Positions 19,067-29,544 of a stretch of DNA of 64,000 nt are shown here, piece by piece. Position 1 is the stretch's first letter, and the number at the start of each line of letters is the position of its first letter. This DNA comes from Maribacter sedimenticola. Lineage in GTDB: Bacteria > Bacteroidota > Bacteroidia > Flavobacteriales > Flavobacteriaceae. The stretch spans positions 833,501-897,500 of the forward strand of contig NZ_FZNV01000001.1 of assembly GCF_900188415.1 (NCBI RefSeq). Direction: 5' to 3'. Both the position numbers and the translations under genes were made by a program. The notes beneath the pieces were generated by a model. That model saw nothing but the letters and a program-made list of their open reading frames with translations. It did not search any database and was not told the origin of the DNA.

Positions 19067-20410
19067 ATGAAGAATTTTATTGATACAATATCCAATATTT
19101 GGAAGATAGAAGAGCTAAGAAATAGAATACTTATTACCTTGGGTCTTTTATTGGTGTACCGTTTTGGTTGCCAAATTGTTCTTCCAGGTATAGATTCTAC
19201 GCAGTTGGGTGGTTTGACCGATGGAACCGATCAAGGTATCTTTGGTCTATTAAACGCATTTACAGGAGGGGCTTTTGCCAATGCTTCTGTTTTTGCATTA
19301 GGTATTATGCCTTACATCTCTGCTTCAATTGTGGTGCAATTAATGGGTATTGCTATACCATATCTTCAAAAACTTCAAAAAGAGGGTGAAAGCGGTCGTA
19401 AAACTATTAACCAAATTACTAGATGGTTGACCATTGGTATTTGTATAGTTCAAGCTCCTGCCTATCTCTACGGTTTGGAAGCCTTTGGTGTTAGGGACAG
19501 TGCTTTTATTTTAGGAAAAGGGCTGGATTTTATGATACCTGCAGTAATCATTTTGGTTACAGGTACCGTTTTTGCTATGTGGTTAGGAGAAAAAATTACA
19601 GATAAAGGTATTGGTAATGGTATTTCATTGTTGATCATGATCGGTATTATTGCAACCATGCCACAATCCTTTGTACAGGAATTTATTTCAAGGACCGTTG
19701 ATAATAATGGCGGTCTAATGTTTATTCTGATTGAAGTTATTATTTGGTTCCTTGTTATTTTGGCATGTATATTATTGGTAATGGCTACTCGTCAAATACC
19801 GGTTCAGTATGCCAGGAGAACGGCTTCCGGTGGTTATGAGAAAAACATCATGGGATCAAGACAGTATATTCCATTAAAATTAAATGCATCTGGAGTAATG
19901 CCTATAATCTTTGCACAGGCTATTATGTTTGTTCCCGGAATGATAGGTGGCGCATTTGATGATACTTCATTTGGGCAGTGGATGCAAGTTCAGTTTAGTG
20001 ATATATTTGGTTTGGCATATAATATTTTATTTGCCTTGTTGATCATCATCTTTACATATTTCTACACGGCAATTACGGTTCCTACCAATAAAATGGCAGA
20101 TGACCTTAAAAGAAGTGGTGGTTTTATACCAGGAATACGTCCTGGGAAAGAAACAGGAGATTTTTTAGATAAGATTATGTCATTAATAACGTTACCTGGA
20201 TCAATTTTCTTAGCTTTGCTCGCAATTTTGCCGGCCGTTGTCGTAAAGTTGATGGATGTTCAGGCTGGATGGGCCTTATTTTATGGAGGTACATCTTTAT
20301 TGATTATGGTTGGTGTGGCTATTGATACTGTGCAACAGGTGAATTCATATCTGTTGAATAGACATTATGATGGCCTAATGAAAACCGGTAAAAATAGAAA
20401 AGTAGCATAA
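19067..20410 (+). CDS. secY: Preprotein translocase subunit SecY
   Basis: SecY is the protein-conducting channel of the Sec translocon in the inner membrane. The 447 residues show ten hydrophobic segments. The start is NFIDTISNIWKIEELRNRI, and TM2 holds GIMPYISASIVVQL. The cytosolic C5 loop, where SecA and the ribosome bind, is about residues 345-370 (KRSGGFIPGIRPGKET). The usual downstream adk and map genes are absent; infA follows 3 bases later. Confidence 0.98.
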   Translation: MKNFIDTISNIWKIEELRNRILITLGLLLVYRFGCQIVLPGIDSTQLGGLTDGTDQGIFGLLNAFTGGAFANASVFALGIMPYISASIVVQLMGIAIPYLQKLQKEGESGRKTINQITRWLTIGICIVQAPAYLYGLEAFGVRDSAFILGKGLDFMIPAVIILVTGTVFAMWLGEKITDKGIGNGISLLIMIGIIATMPQSFVQEFISRTVDNNGGLMFILIEVIIWFLVILACILLVMATRQIPVQYARRTASGGYEKNIMGSRQYIPLKLNASGVMPIIFAQAIMFVPGMIGGAFDDTSFGQWMQVQFSDIFGLAYNILFALLIIIFTYFYTAITVPTNKMADDLKRSGGFIPGIRPGKETGDFLDKIMSLITLPGSIFLALLAILPAVVVKLMDVQAGWALFYGGTSLLIMVGVAIDTVQQVNSYLLNRHYDGLMKTGKNRKVA

Positions 20411-20413
20411 TTT

Positions 20414-20629
20414 ATGGCTAAACAGGCAGCAATAGAACAAGATGGATCTATCATTGAAGCATTGTCAAATGCAATGTTTAGGGTAGAGTTGGAGAATGGA
20501 CATGTAGTAACAGCGCATATTTCAGGTAAGATGCGTATGCATTATATAAAATTATTACCTGGCGATAAGGTTAAATTGGAAATGAGTCCATACGATCTTA
20601 CTAAAGCAAGAATTACATATAGATACTAA
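20414..20629 (+). CDS. infA: Translation initiation factor IF-1
   Basis: IF-1 occupies the A site during initiation. It has 71 residues in a single OB (S1-like) domain: [20 protein letters not shown] and [22 protein letters not shown]. It is tightly coupled to secY (3-base gap) and rpmJ (8 bases). Confidence 0.98.
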   Translation: MAKQAAIEQDGSIIEALSNAMFRVELENGHVVTAHISGKMRMHYIKLLPGDKVKLEMSPYDLTKARITYRY

Positions 20630-20637
20630 GATACAAG

Positions 20638-20754
20638 ATGAAAGTAAGAGCATCAGTTAAAAAGAGAAGTGCCGACTGCAAGATTGTTCGCAGAAAAGGC
20701 AGGTTGTACGTAATCAACAAAAAGAATCCTAGATTTAAACAAAGACAAGGGTAA
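20638..20754 (+). CDS. rpmJ: 50S ribosomal protein L36, zinc-ligand-less form
   Basis: This 38-residue gene starts [20 protein letters not shown] and ends NPRFKQRQG. It lies in the canonical position between infA and rpsM. Of the four zinc ligands (C-C-C-H) of standard L36 only one cysteine (residue 14) remains. The positions of the first and third cysteines hold non-ligands and the histidine is Phe, so it should not bind zinc. Confidence 0.95.
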   Translation: MKVRASVKKRSADCKIVRRKGRLYVINKKNPRFKQRQG

Positions 20755-20756
20755 TT

Positions 20757-21131
20757 ATGGCAAGAATCGCAGGTATTGATATACCAAAACAGAAGAGAGG
20801 CGTTATCGCCTTAACCTACATTTTTGGAATTGGAAGAAGTAGAGCTCAAGAAATTTTGAGTAAAGCCCAGGTTAGTGAAGATACAAAGGTTTCTGATTGG
20901 AACGATGATGAAATAGGACGTATTAGGGAAGCTGTATCTGGTTACGTAATCGAAGGAGAGTTGCGTTCCGAAACCCAATTGAACATTAAGAGATTAATGG
21001 ATATTGGTTGTTATAGAGGAATTCGTCACAGGTCTGGTTTACCTTTAAGAGGTCAACGTACCAAGAATAATTCTAGGACTAGAAAAGGAAAGCGTAAAAC
21101 AGTTGCTAACAAGAAAAAAGCAACTAAATAA
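20757..21131 (+). CDS. rpsM: 30S ribosomal protein S13
   Basis: S13 contacts the P-site tRNA and forms intersubunit bridges. It has 124 residues with [25 protein letters not shown] (helix-two-turn-helix) and a C-terminal [21 protein letters not shown] tail. It lies 2 bases after rpmJ. In E. coli the alpha-operon S4 pseudoknot precedes rpsM; the gap here is too small for one. Confidence 0.98.
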   Translation: MARIAGIDIPKQKRGVIALTYIFGIGRSRAQEILSKAQVSEDTKVSDWNDDEIGRIREAVSGYVIEGELRSETQLNIKRLMDIGCYRGIRHRSGLPLRGQRTKNNSRTRKGKRKTVANKKKATK

Positions 21132-21140
21132 TAAGTAGGT

Positions 21141-21533
21141 ATGGCAAAGGCAAATACTAAAGTTACCAAGAAACGTAAAGTAATAGTTGATTCTGTAGGG
21201 GAAGCGCATATAAGTGCATCTTTTAACAACATCATCATTTCTTTAACAAATAAAAAAGGAGATGTAATTTCTTGGTCATCTGCTGGTAAATTAGGGTTTA
21301 GAGGTTCTAAGAAGAATACACCTTATGCTGCTCAGGTTGCAGCTGAAGACTGTTCAAAAGTTGCTCATGAAGCAGGTTTGAGAAAAGTTAAGGTTTATGT
21401 AAAAGGACCTGGTAATGGTAGGGAGTCTGCCATTAGATCATTGCACAATGCTGGAATTGAAGTAACCGAGATTATCGATGTTACTCCAATGCCGCACAAT
21501 GGTTGTAGACCTCCAAAAAGAAGAAGAGTTTAA
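21141..21533 (+). CDS. rpsK: 30S ribosomal protein S11
   Basis: S11 is part of the platform near the Shine-Dalgarno/anti-Shine-Dalgarno cleft. It has 130 residues, with [20 protein letters not shown] and the end [17 protein letters not shown]. An 85-base spacer with a layered stem-loop separates it from rpsD. Confidence 0.98.
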   Translation: MAKANTKVTKKRKVIVDSVGEAHISASFNNIIISLTNKKGDVISWSSAGKLGFRGSKKNTPYAAQVAAEDCSKVAHEAGLRKVKVYVKGPGNGRESAIRSLHNAGIEVTEIIDVTPMPHNGCRPPKRRRV

Positions 21534-21551
21534 TCAATTATATATTTCACC

Positions 21552-21605
21552 GAAAGTGTAGTTACGATTATCGAAGGATAAGCCTTAATTCATAATCTCA
21601 CTTTC
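21552..21605 (+). promoter_or_regulatory. Three-tier stem-loop upstream of rpsD
   Basis: Three nested helices fill the spacer. GAAAGTG (21552-21558) pairs with CACTTTC (21599-21605), GATTAT (21566-21571) with ATAATC (21592-21597), and AAGG (21574-21577) with CCTT (21583-21586) around a 5-base loop. The structure ends 13 bases before the rpsD ATG. S4 represses its own synthesis in E. coli and Bacillus through leader RNAs, so this is a candidate S4-binding autoregulatory element. The function is inferred. Confidence 0.5.
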
Positions 21606-21618
21606 AAATTAAAGGAAA

Positions 21619-22224
21619 ATGGCAAGATATACAGGACCAAAGTCAAAGATCGCACGTAAATTCGGCGAAGCAATTTTTGGAGACGATAAGTCTTTCGAAA
21701 AGAAAAATTACCCTCCGGGACAACACGGGAATAACAGACGTAGAGGAAAAAAATCTGAGTACTCTATTCAGTTAATGGAAAAGCAAAAAGCTAAATATAC
21801 CTATGGTATTTTAGAAAAGCAATTTAGAAACCTGTTTCAAACTGCAAAGAGAAAAGAAGGTGTTGCCGGTGAAATATTATTACAATTGTGTGAATCACGT
21901 TTAGATAATGTGGTTTATAGAATGGGAATATCACCTACAAGAAGTGGAGCTAGACAGTTAGTATCGCACAGACATATCACGGTAAACGGAGAAGTAGTGA
22001 ATATTCCTTCATATTCCCTTAAAGCCGGAGATGTTGTTGGGGTAAGGGAGAAATCAAAATCATTACAAAGCATACAGGATTCATTGACTGCGAATAGCGC
22101 TGTTTATGAGTGGATTTCTTGGAACAGCGAAAAGAAGGAAGGTACTTATGTATCTATACCTGAAAGAATGCAGATTCCGGAAAACATCAAAGAACAATTA
22201 ATCGTGGAGTTATACTCTAAATAA
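21619..22224 (+). CDS. rpsD: 30S ribosomal protein S4
   Basis: S4 nucleates assembly of the 16S 5' domain. It has 201 residues, with [20 protein letters not shown] at the start and an S4 RNA-binding domain ([25 protein letters not shown]). The stretch [19 protein letters not shown] follows the usual pattern. It has the longest spacer in the alpha part of the operon, holding a stem-loop. Confidence 0.98.
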   Translation: MARYTGPKSKIARKFGEAIFGDDKSFEKKNYPPGQHGNNRRRGKKSEYSIQLMEKQKAKYTYGILEKQFRNLFQTAKRKEGVAGEILLQLCESRLDNVVYRMGISPTRSGARQLVSHRHITVNGEVVNIPSYSLKAGDVVGVREKSKSLQSIQDSLTANSAVYEWISWNSEKKEGTYVSIPERMQIPENIKEQLIVELYSK

Positions 22225-22241
22225 ACAATACCGATCCAATT

Positions 22242-23234
22242 ATGGCATTATTTAATTTTCAGAAACCCGATAAAGTAATAATGATCGATTCCTCAGATTT
22301 CGAAGGGAAGTTCGAATTTCGCCCTTTGGAACCTGGTTATGGATTAACTGTTGGGAATGCGTTAAGACGTGTGTTGCTTTCTTCTTTGGAAGGTTACGCC
22401 ATTACGTCTGTAAGGATAGATAAGGTAGAGCATGAGTTCTCGGTTATCTCTGGCGTTGTAGAAGATGTTACTGAAATTATATTGAACTTGAAACAAGTGC
22501 GTTTCAAGAAACAAATAGAGGATTCTGAAGCAGAAGTGGTTTCTATTTCCGTTAGTGGAAAAAATCAATTGACTGCAGGGGATTTCCAGAAGTTTATTTC
22601 AGGATATCAAGTTTTAAATCCAGATTTAGTAATATGTAATATGGATGCCAAAGTTAGCATCAATATGGAAATTACTATTGAAAAAGGTAGGGGATATGTA
22701 CCTGCAGAAGAGAATAAGAAATCTGGCGCACCATTAGGGACAATAGCTGTAGATTCTATTTTTACACCGATCAAGAATGTAAAGTATAGTATTGAAAACT
22801 TTCGTGTAGAGCAAAAAACAGATTACGAAAAATTAGTTTTTGAAATCTCTTCTGATGGTTCTATTCACCCAAAGGATGCTTTGACCGAAGCTGCAAAAGT
22901 TCTTATTCATCATTTCATGTTGTTCTCTGATGAGCGTATTACGCTTGAGGCAGATGAAATTGCCCAAACTGAGACATATGATGAAGAATCATTGCATATG
23001 CGTCAGTTGCTTAAAACAAAATTGGTAGATATGGACCTTTCCGTACGTGCCCTAAATTGTTTAAAGGCGGCAGAAGTAGATACTTTAGGTGATTTAGTAT
23101 CATTTAATAAGAACGACCTGATGAAGTTTAGGAACTTCGGTAAAAAATCCCTTACGGAACTTGAGGAGCTTGTAATCAACAAGGGACTTAGTTTTGGAAT
23201 GGATCTTTCAAAATATAAATTAGATAAAGATTAA
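22242..23234 (+). CDS. rpoA: DNA-directed RNA polymerase subunit alpha
   Basis: The alpha subunit dimerises to start RNA polymerase assembly. It has 330 residues. The N-terminal assembly domain includes [30 protein letters not shown]. The C-terminal domain has [20 protein letters not shown] and [12 protein letters not shown], keeping the arginine, asparagine and lysine that contact UP elements in E. coli. rplQ follows after a 59-base spacer. Confidence 0.98.
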   Translation: MALFNFQKPDKVIMIDSSDFEGKFEFRPLEPGYGLTVGNALRRVLLSSLEGYAITSVRIDKVEHEFSVISGVVEDVTEIILNLKQVRFKKQIEDSEAEVVSISVSGKNQLTAGDFQKFISGYQVLNPDLVICNMDAKVSINMEITIEKGRGYVPAEENKKSGAPLGTIAVDSIFTPIKNVKYSIENFRVEQKTDYEKLVFEISSDGSIHPKDALTEAAKVLIHHFMLFSDERITLEADEIAQTETYDEESLHMRQLLKTKLVDMDLSVRALNCLKAAEVDTLGDLVSFNKNDLMKFRNFGKKSLTELEELVINKGLSFGMDLSKYKLDKD

Positions 23235-23245
23235 TTAATCATATT

Positions 23246-23276
23246 TTGCTCCTCGTTCTATCGAGTTTGGTAGCAA
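23246..23276 (+). promoter_or_regulatory. Nested hairpin between rpoA and rplQ
   Basis: TTGCT (23246-23250) pairs with AGCAA (23272-23276). Inside it CTCG (23252-23255) pairs with CGAG (23262-23265) around TTCTAT. It lies 17 bases upstream of the rplQ ATG. No T-run follows, so it is not a terminator; it may affect mRNA processing or rplQ translation. Confidence 0.35.
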
Positions 23277-23293
23277 GATGATAAAACAATAAC

Positions 23294-23848
23294 ATGAGAC
23301 ACGGTAAAAAAGTTAATCACTTAGGCAGAAAAACTGCACACAGAAAGGCAATGTTGGCCAATATGGCTTGTTCTTTAATTGAGCACAAAAGAATCAATAC
23401 TACGGTTGCCAAGGCAAAAGCCTTAAAACAATTTGTAGAACCTTTGATTACGAAGTCTAAGGCCGAGAACAATGTAAGTGCTGAGAAGGGTACTCACAAC
23501 AGACGTATCGTCTTTAAAAACTTACGTGATAAAAATGCTGTTACGGAATTGTTCAGTGTAGTTTCTGAAAAAGTAGCTGACAGACCAGGTGGTTATACTA
23601 GAATTATTAAATTGGGTAACCGTTTAGGTGATAACGCTGATATGGCTATGATAGAATTGGTTGATTTCAACGAATTGTATAATGCCGGTAAGCCTAAGAA
23701 AAAATCTACAAGAAGAAGTAGAAGGTCTGGTGGTAACAATGCAGAGGCCGCTACCGAAGTGAAAGAAACGAAAGTAGTGGAAGAAGCACAACCGGAAACA
23801 GAATCTCAAACGGATAACGAGGTAAAGGCAGATGATTCTAAGGAATAA
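23294..23848 (+). CDS. rplQ: 50S ribosomal protein L17 with acidic C-terminal tail
   Basis: L17 lies at the outer side of the exit tunnel. The first about 125 residues are standard ([45 protein letters not shown]). A basic RRSRRSGG linker and about 40 residues rich in Glu/Asp/Thr follow, giving 184 residues in total compared with 127 in E. coli. Such extensions are known in Bacteroidota. It is the last gene before the operon terminator. Confidence 0.97.
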   Translation: MRHGKKVNHLGRKTAHRKAMLANMACSLIEHKRINTTVAKAKALKQFVEPLITKSKAENNVSAEKGTHNRRIVFKNLRDKNAVTELFSVVSEKVADRPGGYTRIIKLGNRLGDNADMAMIELVDFNELYNAGKPKKKSTRRSRRSGGNNAEAATEVKETKVVEEAQPETESQTDNEVKADDSKE

Positions 23849-23871
23849 ATTGTCAATAAATATTTATAATG

Positions 23872-23905
23872 AAAAGGATAAGCTTTCTAGCTTATCCTTT
23901 TTTTT
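23872..23905 (+). terminator. Terminator of the ribosomal superoperon
   Basis: GGATAAGCT (23876-23884) and AGCTTATCC (23889-23897) form a perfect 9-bp stem, flanked by AAAA/TTTT, with a TTCT loop and a run of eight T. This strong intrinsic terminator separates rplQ from carA. Confidence 0.9.
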
Positions 23906-23940
23906 ATGTTTTTTTGTAAATGAATAAATAATAGCACAAA

Positions 23941-25068
23941 ATGAAATATCAAGCAAAAAGAAAAGCTTTAATATTACTTTCGGATGGTACCATATTCCAT
24001 GGAAAGTCTGTAGGGGATAAAGAGGGTACAGCTTTTGGTGAAGTTTGTTTTAATACTGGTATGACCGGGTACCAGGAAATTTTTACGGACCCGTCCTATT
24101 TTGGTCAGATCATGGTGACCACAAATGCCCATATTGGTAATTATGGGGTTAATAAAGATGAAATAGAATCAGACTCCATCAAAATAGCGGGTTTAGTATG
24201 TAGGAATTTCAGCTATGATTATTCTAGGGCTCTAGCAGATGATAGTTTGCAAGGATTTTTGGACGCCAACGGATTATTTGCAATTTCTGATGTGGATACC
24301 AGGGCTTTAGTGAGCTATATACGAGACAATGGCGCCATGAATGCTGTAATATCCACCGAAGTGGATAATATAGAGGACCTTAAAAAACGTTTGGCAGAAG
24401 TACCTAGTATGGAAGGATTGGAGCTGGCTTCTAAAGTATCTACCAAAGAACCATATTTTGTAGGTAATGATAATGCTTCCATAAAGATTGCCGCTTTGGA
24501 TATTGGAATTAAAAAGAATATTCTTAGAAATTTGGTTAAGCGTGACGCTTACGTAAAGGTGTTTCCGTACAATGCCACCTTTGAAGAAATGGAGGCCTGG
24601 AACCCAGATGCTTATTTTATATCTAACGGTCCTGGTGATCCAGAACCTTTGACCGATGCCATTGCGGCTGCCAAAAAAATGATACAAACGGATAAACCTG
24701 TTTTTGGAATCTGTTTGGGGCACCAAATTTTGGCATTGGCAAATGGAGTATCAACCTACAAGATGCACAATGGCCACAGGGGAATAAATCATCCGGTTTT
24801 AAACCTATTAAACGGCAAGGGTGAAATTACTTCGCAGAACCACGGTTTTGCAATTAACCGTGAGGAAACTGAAGCAAATGACAGTTTGGAAATTACACAT
24901 GTACACCTTAACGACAAGACGGTTGCAGGTATAAGAATGAAGAATAAAGATGTTTTTTCTGTTCAATATCACCCAGAGGCGAGTCCAGGTCCACATGATG
25001 CGGACTATCTTTTTGATGATTTTTTCGGTTTAATTGGGAAAAGTATAAAACATAACGAAATTGTTTAA
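23941..25068 (+). CDS. carA: Carbamoyl-phosphate synthase small subunit
   Basis: CarA is the glutaminase subunit that supplies ammonia for carbamoyl phosphate in arginine and pyrimidine synthesis. The 375 residues have the CPSase small-chain N-domain (GEVCFNTGMTGYQEIFTDPSYFGQ) and a class I amidotransferase domain. That domain holds the nucleophile C258 in VFGICLGHQ and the His-Glu pair in QYHPEASPGPHD. carB is not adjacent, so the large subunit must be elsewhere. carA between rplQ and eno is a common flavobacterial order. Confidence 0.97.
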   Translation: MKYQAKRKALILLSDGTIFHGKSVGDKEGTAFGEVCFNTGMTGYQEIFTDPSYFGQIMVTTNAHIGNYGVNKDEIESDSIKIAGLVCRNFSYDYSRALADDSLQGFLDANGLFAISDVDTRALVSYIRDNGAMNAVISTEVDNIEDLKKRLAEVPSMEGLELASKVSTKEPYFVGNDNASIKIAALDIGIKKNILRNLVKRDAYVKVFPYNATFEEMEAWNPDAYFISNGPGDPEPLTDAIAAAKKMIQTDKPVFGICLGHQILALANGVSTYKMHNGHRGINHPVLNLLNGKGEITSQNHGFAINREETEANDSLEITHVHLNDKTVAGIRMKNKDVFSVQYHPEASPGPHDADYLFDDFFGLIGKSIKHNEIV

Positions 25069-25129
25069 ATAATTGTTATTTAATGGACAAATGTAGAGTG
25101 CAAATAAACTCGGGAGTACCTTGGTTTTG

Positions 25130-25137
25130 TATCTTTG
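25130..25137 (+). promoter_or_regulatory. TAnnTTTG promoter element of eno
   Basis: TATCTTTG matches the flavobacterial -7 box and lies 36 bases before the eno ATG. A clear TTG about 19 bases upstream is not present, so only the -7 half is supported. Confidence 0.5.
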
Positions 25138-25172
25138 TCCTTTAAATGATCAACTAATAAAAAATAAATTAA

Positions 25173-26465
<1,293 letters not shown>

Positions 26466-26485
26466 ATTTTGTGCCATAATTTATA

Positions 26486-26521
26486 TAAAAAGCCTCTCCT
26501 ATTTTGGAAAGGCTTTTTTTT
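26486..26521 (+). terminator. Terminator of eno
   Basis: AAAAAGCCT and AGGCTTTTT flank a second short pairing (TCC/GGA), followed by a run of T ending at about 26521. It lies about 20 bases past the eno stop. Confidence 0.8.
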
Positions 26522-26584
26522 GTCTTACTCCTAAACTTTAACTACCTTTTGTAAAAAATACATTTAAAACCTTGTAAGTAACGT

Positions 26585-28120
26585 ATGAACAACTTTCTTT
26601 TCGTTTCAGCAGAAAATGATGCCATTCCAGATTGCAAAGCCGGCGGTATGGGTGATGTAGTTAGAGATGTGCCAAGGGAAATTTCGAAACGGGATGATAG
26701 AGTCCATGTCGTTGTACCTTCCTATTCCAGATTGCATAAGAACGGAATCTTTAAAACCAATCTTCATTTTCAACTTAGGGGCGTACCTTATACAGCGGAG
26801 CTATATGAGGTGATACCAAAGAAGGTTGATAAAAACATTACACATTATGTAATACACCATCCAGAGATTATAGAAGGGGGTATTGCTCATATTTACCATG
26901 ATGACCCAACAGAACCTTTTTATAACGATTTTATAAAGTTCATTATATTCTGTACGGCTACTGCAGAAGCTATAAAAGTAGGGGCCTTTGGAGAGTTGGA
27001 TATTGTACATATGCATGATTGGCATTCGGCCGCTCTGTTGTTCATTAAAAAATACCATCCCCAATATCAAGATTTAAAGAAGATGCGCTATGTATATACC
27101 ATACATAATTTGGCCATACAGGGTATAAGACCATTTTATGATAATTATGCATCGGTTCATAACTGGTTTCCAGAAGTGCAATTAAATCATAAGGAGCTGA
27201 TGGATTTACGTTATCAGGATTGTATAAACCTTATGGCGGTAGGCATTAGGCTGGCAGATGCAGTGCATACCGTATCCCCATCATATAAAGAAGATGTGCT
27301 CTTGCCAAGCAGAAGACCGGAATTTATTGGTGGTGAAAGTTTGGAGAACGACTTGCAGAAAGCGGACAATGAAGGAAGATTGTTCGGGATATTAAACGCT
27401 AGTAACTATAATAATATTAGGAAGGCGGAAAAAGGGTTTCTTTATAGAAATACGGTGAAAGCTCTTTTTAGATGGTTGCAGGATACGTCCAAGAAATATA
27501 AAGCGGATTTTTTAGCGCATACAGGTGAGAAAATAATGCAATATGTTGGCAATAGGCCTAAATTCATAGTTTCAAGTGTTGCTCGGTTAACGGAACAAAA
27601 GTTTTATTTTCTTATGCGCTCTCCAGAAGCCTTTGAAAAAATGCTGGCACGCTTAGGGGAAGTTGACGGTATCTTTATGCTGTTAGGTACCGGAGATCCG
27701 GATTATGAAGAGTTTTTTCGCGACATGAGTTATAAACATCAGAATTTTATATTCACCAATGGTCAATCAGAAGATTTGATTGACTCTATGTATCTGGAAA
27801 CTGATCTTTACTTTATGCCAAGTCTATTTGAGCCTTGTGGAATTAGTCAAATGTTGGCCATGCGCAATGGAAATCCTTGCTTGGTTCACCATACAGGAGG
27901 GTTAAAGGACACTGTGGAGCATATGAAGACCGGCTTTGCTTTTGATGGTGCTACGTATGAACAGCAAATTGAAAATATGGTGTTGCGTTTTGATGAGGCT
28001 ATCTCCTTATGGCAACACGATAAACCCAAATGGAAAAAGATACAGGCCAATGCCAAAAAGGCTCGTTTTACTTGGGAAAAGTCTTTGGACGAATATTACA
28101 AATCATTATATATGTTGTGA
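26585..28120 (+). CDS. glgA: GT5 glycogen/starch synthase-like glycosyltransferase
   Basis: This GT-B-fold glycosyltransferase of 511 residues resembles bacterial glycogen synthase, which extends alpha-1,4-glucan from ADP-glucose. The N-domain starts FLFVSAENDAIPDCKAGGMGDVV, the KxGGxGDV donor-binding loop, and holds HMHDWHSAAL. The C-domain has SSVARLTEQK, MLLGTGDPDYEEF and PSLFEPCGISQMLAMRNGNPCLVHHTGGLKDTV, with the catalytic Glu in FEPCG. It deviates at the middle: the common GILNGIDxxxWNP is replaced by GILNASNYNNIRK, and a roughly 40-residue stretch follows before the C-domain. glgB/glgC are not nearby. The exact acceptor is therefore uncertain. Confidence 0.85.
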   Translation: MNNFLFVSAENDAIPDCKAGGMGDVVRDVPREISKRDDRVHVVVPSYSRLHKNGIFKTNLHFQLRGVPYTAELYEVIPKKVDKNITHYVIHHPEIIEGGIAHIYHDDPTEPFYNDFIKFIIFCTATAEAIKVGAFGELDIVHMHDWHSAALLFIKKYHPQYQDLKKMRYVYTIHNLAIQGIRPFYDNYASVHNWFPEVQLNHKELMDLRYQDCINLMAVGIRLADAVHTVSPSYKEDVLLPSRRPEFIGGESLENDLQKADNEGRLFGILNASNYNNIRKAEKGFLYRNTVKALFRWLQDTSKKYKADFLAHTGEKIMQYVGNRPKFIVSSVARLTEQKFYFLMRSPEAFEKMLARLGEVDGIFMLLGTGDPDYEEFFRDMSYKHQNFIFTNGQSEDLIDSMYLETDLYFMPSLFEPCGISQMLAMRNGNPCLVHHTGGLKDTVEHMKTGFAFDGATYEQQIENMVLRFDEAISLWQHDKPKWKKIQANAKKARFTWEKSLDEYYKSLYML

Positions 28121-28235
28121 GTAATGTAGTTAAAAGATCTTATTGTTAATTTTACCCCAAACAGAATATTGAAATTGTTAAAACAATCCTGTTTTGTTAA
28201 CTTTACAGGGAGTATATAAAACGTAAAATTTAAAA

Positions 28236-29522
28236 ATGTCAGATAAAGCTACTTTAGAATATAATGGTGAAAAATATGAGTTTCCAGTAATTAAGGGAAC
28301 CGAAAATGAACTTGCGATTGATATTAAATCTTTGCGTTCAGTTACCAAAGGAATTATAACTATAGATCCAGGTTATAAAAATACAGGATCTTGTGAGAGT
28401 GCCATTACTTTTTTGGACGGTGAAAAAGGAATTTTAAGATATAGAGGGTATTCTATAGAAGAATTGGCAGAAAAAGCCGATTTTTTAGAGGTAGCGTATT
28501 TATTGATTTTTGGAAATTTACCAAACAAAGAAGAGCTGGCTAAATTTCATAAGGATATAAAGGATGAGTCTCATGTAGATGAAGAAATGAAAAAGATTTT
28601 GGACGGTTTTCCAAAGTCTGCACACCCAATGGGAGTGTTGTCTTCTTTGACAAGTGCTTTGATTGCATTTAACCCATCCACTGTTGATGTAAGTTCGGAT
28701 CAAGATATGTACCATGCCATTGTACGTATTTTGGCTAAATTTCCAGTTCTTGTCGCTTGGACATTACGCAAGAAAAAAGGACTTCCTCTAGATTATGGTG
28801 ATGACAGTTTAGGCTATGTAGAAAACATACATAAGATGATGTTCAAACGTCCTAATCAAGAATATAAAAAGAACAAGGTCGTTATAGAAGCTTTGGATAA
28901 GTTGTTGATCTTACATGCCGATCACGAACAAAACTGTTCTACCAGTACCGTGCGTATTGTAGGTTCTTCCCATGCAGGACTGTTCGCATCCTTATCAGCA
29001 GGTATATCTGCACTTTGGGGACCATTGCACGGTGGTGCAAACCAAGCGGTTTTGGAAATGCTTGAAGCAATTGAGGCAGATGGTGGCGATACTAAAAAGT
29101 ATATGGCCAAGGCTAAGGACAAGTCCGATCCATTTAGGTTAATGGGCTTTGGGCATAGGGTTTACAAGAATTTTGATCCCCGCGCAAAAATAATTAAAAA
29201 AGCCGCAGATGAAGTGTTGGCAGATTTGGGTATTGACGATCCTATATTGGATATTGCAAAGGGCTTGGAAAAAGAAGCATTGGAGGATAAATATTTTGTG
29301 GATAGAAAATTGTACCCTAATGTAGATTTCTATTCAGGTATTATATATAGGGCTTTAGGAATACCAACAGAGATGTTTACGGTAATGTTTGCCTTGGGTA
29401 GATTGCCAGGTTGGATTTCCCAATGGAGGGAAATGCGCTTAAAAGGAGAACCTATTGGTAGACCAAGACAAGTGTATATTGGTGAAAATCTAAGGTCTTT
29501 TGTCGAACTGGATAAAAGGTAG
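28236..29522 (+). CDS. gltA: Citrate synthase (type II)
   Basis: Citrate synthase condenses oxaloacetate with acetyl-CoA to open the TCA cycle. It is 428 residues long, typical of the hexameric Gram-negative type. Active-site blocks are present: SSHAGLFASLSAGISALWGPLHGGANQAVL (substrate His), FGHRVYKNFDPRAKII (second His) and NVDFYSGIIYRALGIP (Asp). Terminators flank both sides, so it appears to be transcribed alone. Confidence 0.98.
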   Translation: MSDKATLEYNGEKYEFPVIKGTENELAIDIKSLRSVTKGIITIDPGYKNTGSCESAITFLDGEKGILRYRGYSIEELAEKADFLEVAYLLIFGNLPNKEELAKFHKDIKDESHVDEEMKKILDGFPKSAHPMGVLSSLTSALIAFNPSTVDVSSDQDMYHAIVRILAKFPVLVAWTLRKKKGLPLDYGDDSLGYVENIHKMMFKRPNQEYKKNKVVIEALDKLLILHADHEQNCSTSTVRIVGSSHAGLFASLSAGISALWGPLHGGANQAVLEMLEAIEADGGDTKKYMAKAKDKSDPFRLMGFGHRVYKNFDPRAKIIKKAADEVLADLGIDDPILDIAKGLEKEALEDKYFVDRKLYPNVDFYSGIIYRALGIPTEMFTVMFALGRLPGWISQWREMRLKGEPIGRPRQVYIGENLRSFVELDKR

Positions 29523-29544
29523 ATTGCTACCGTTAATAAAAAAA

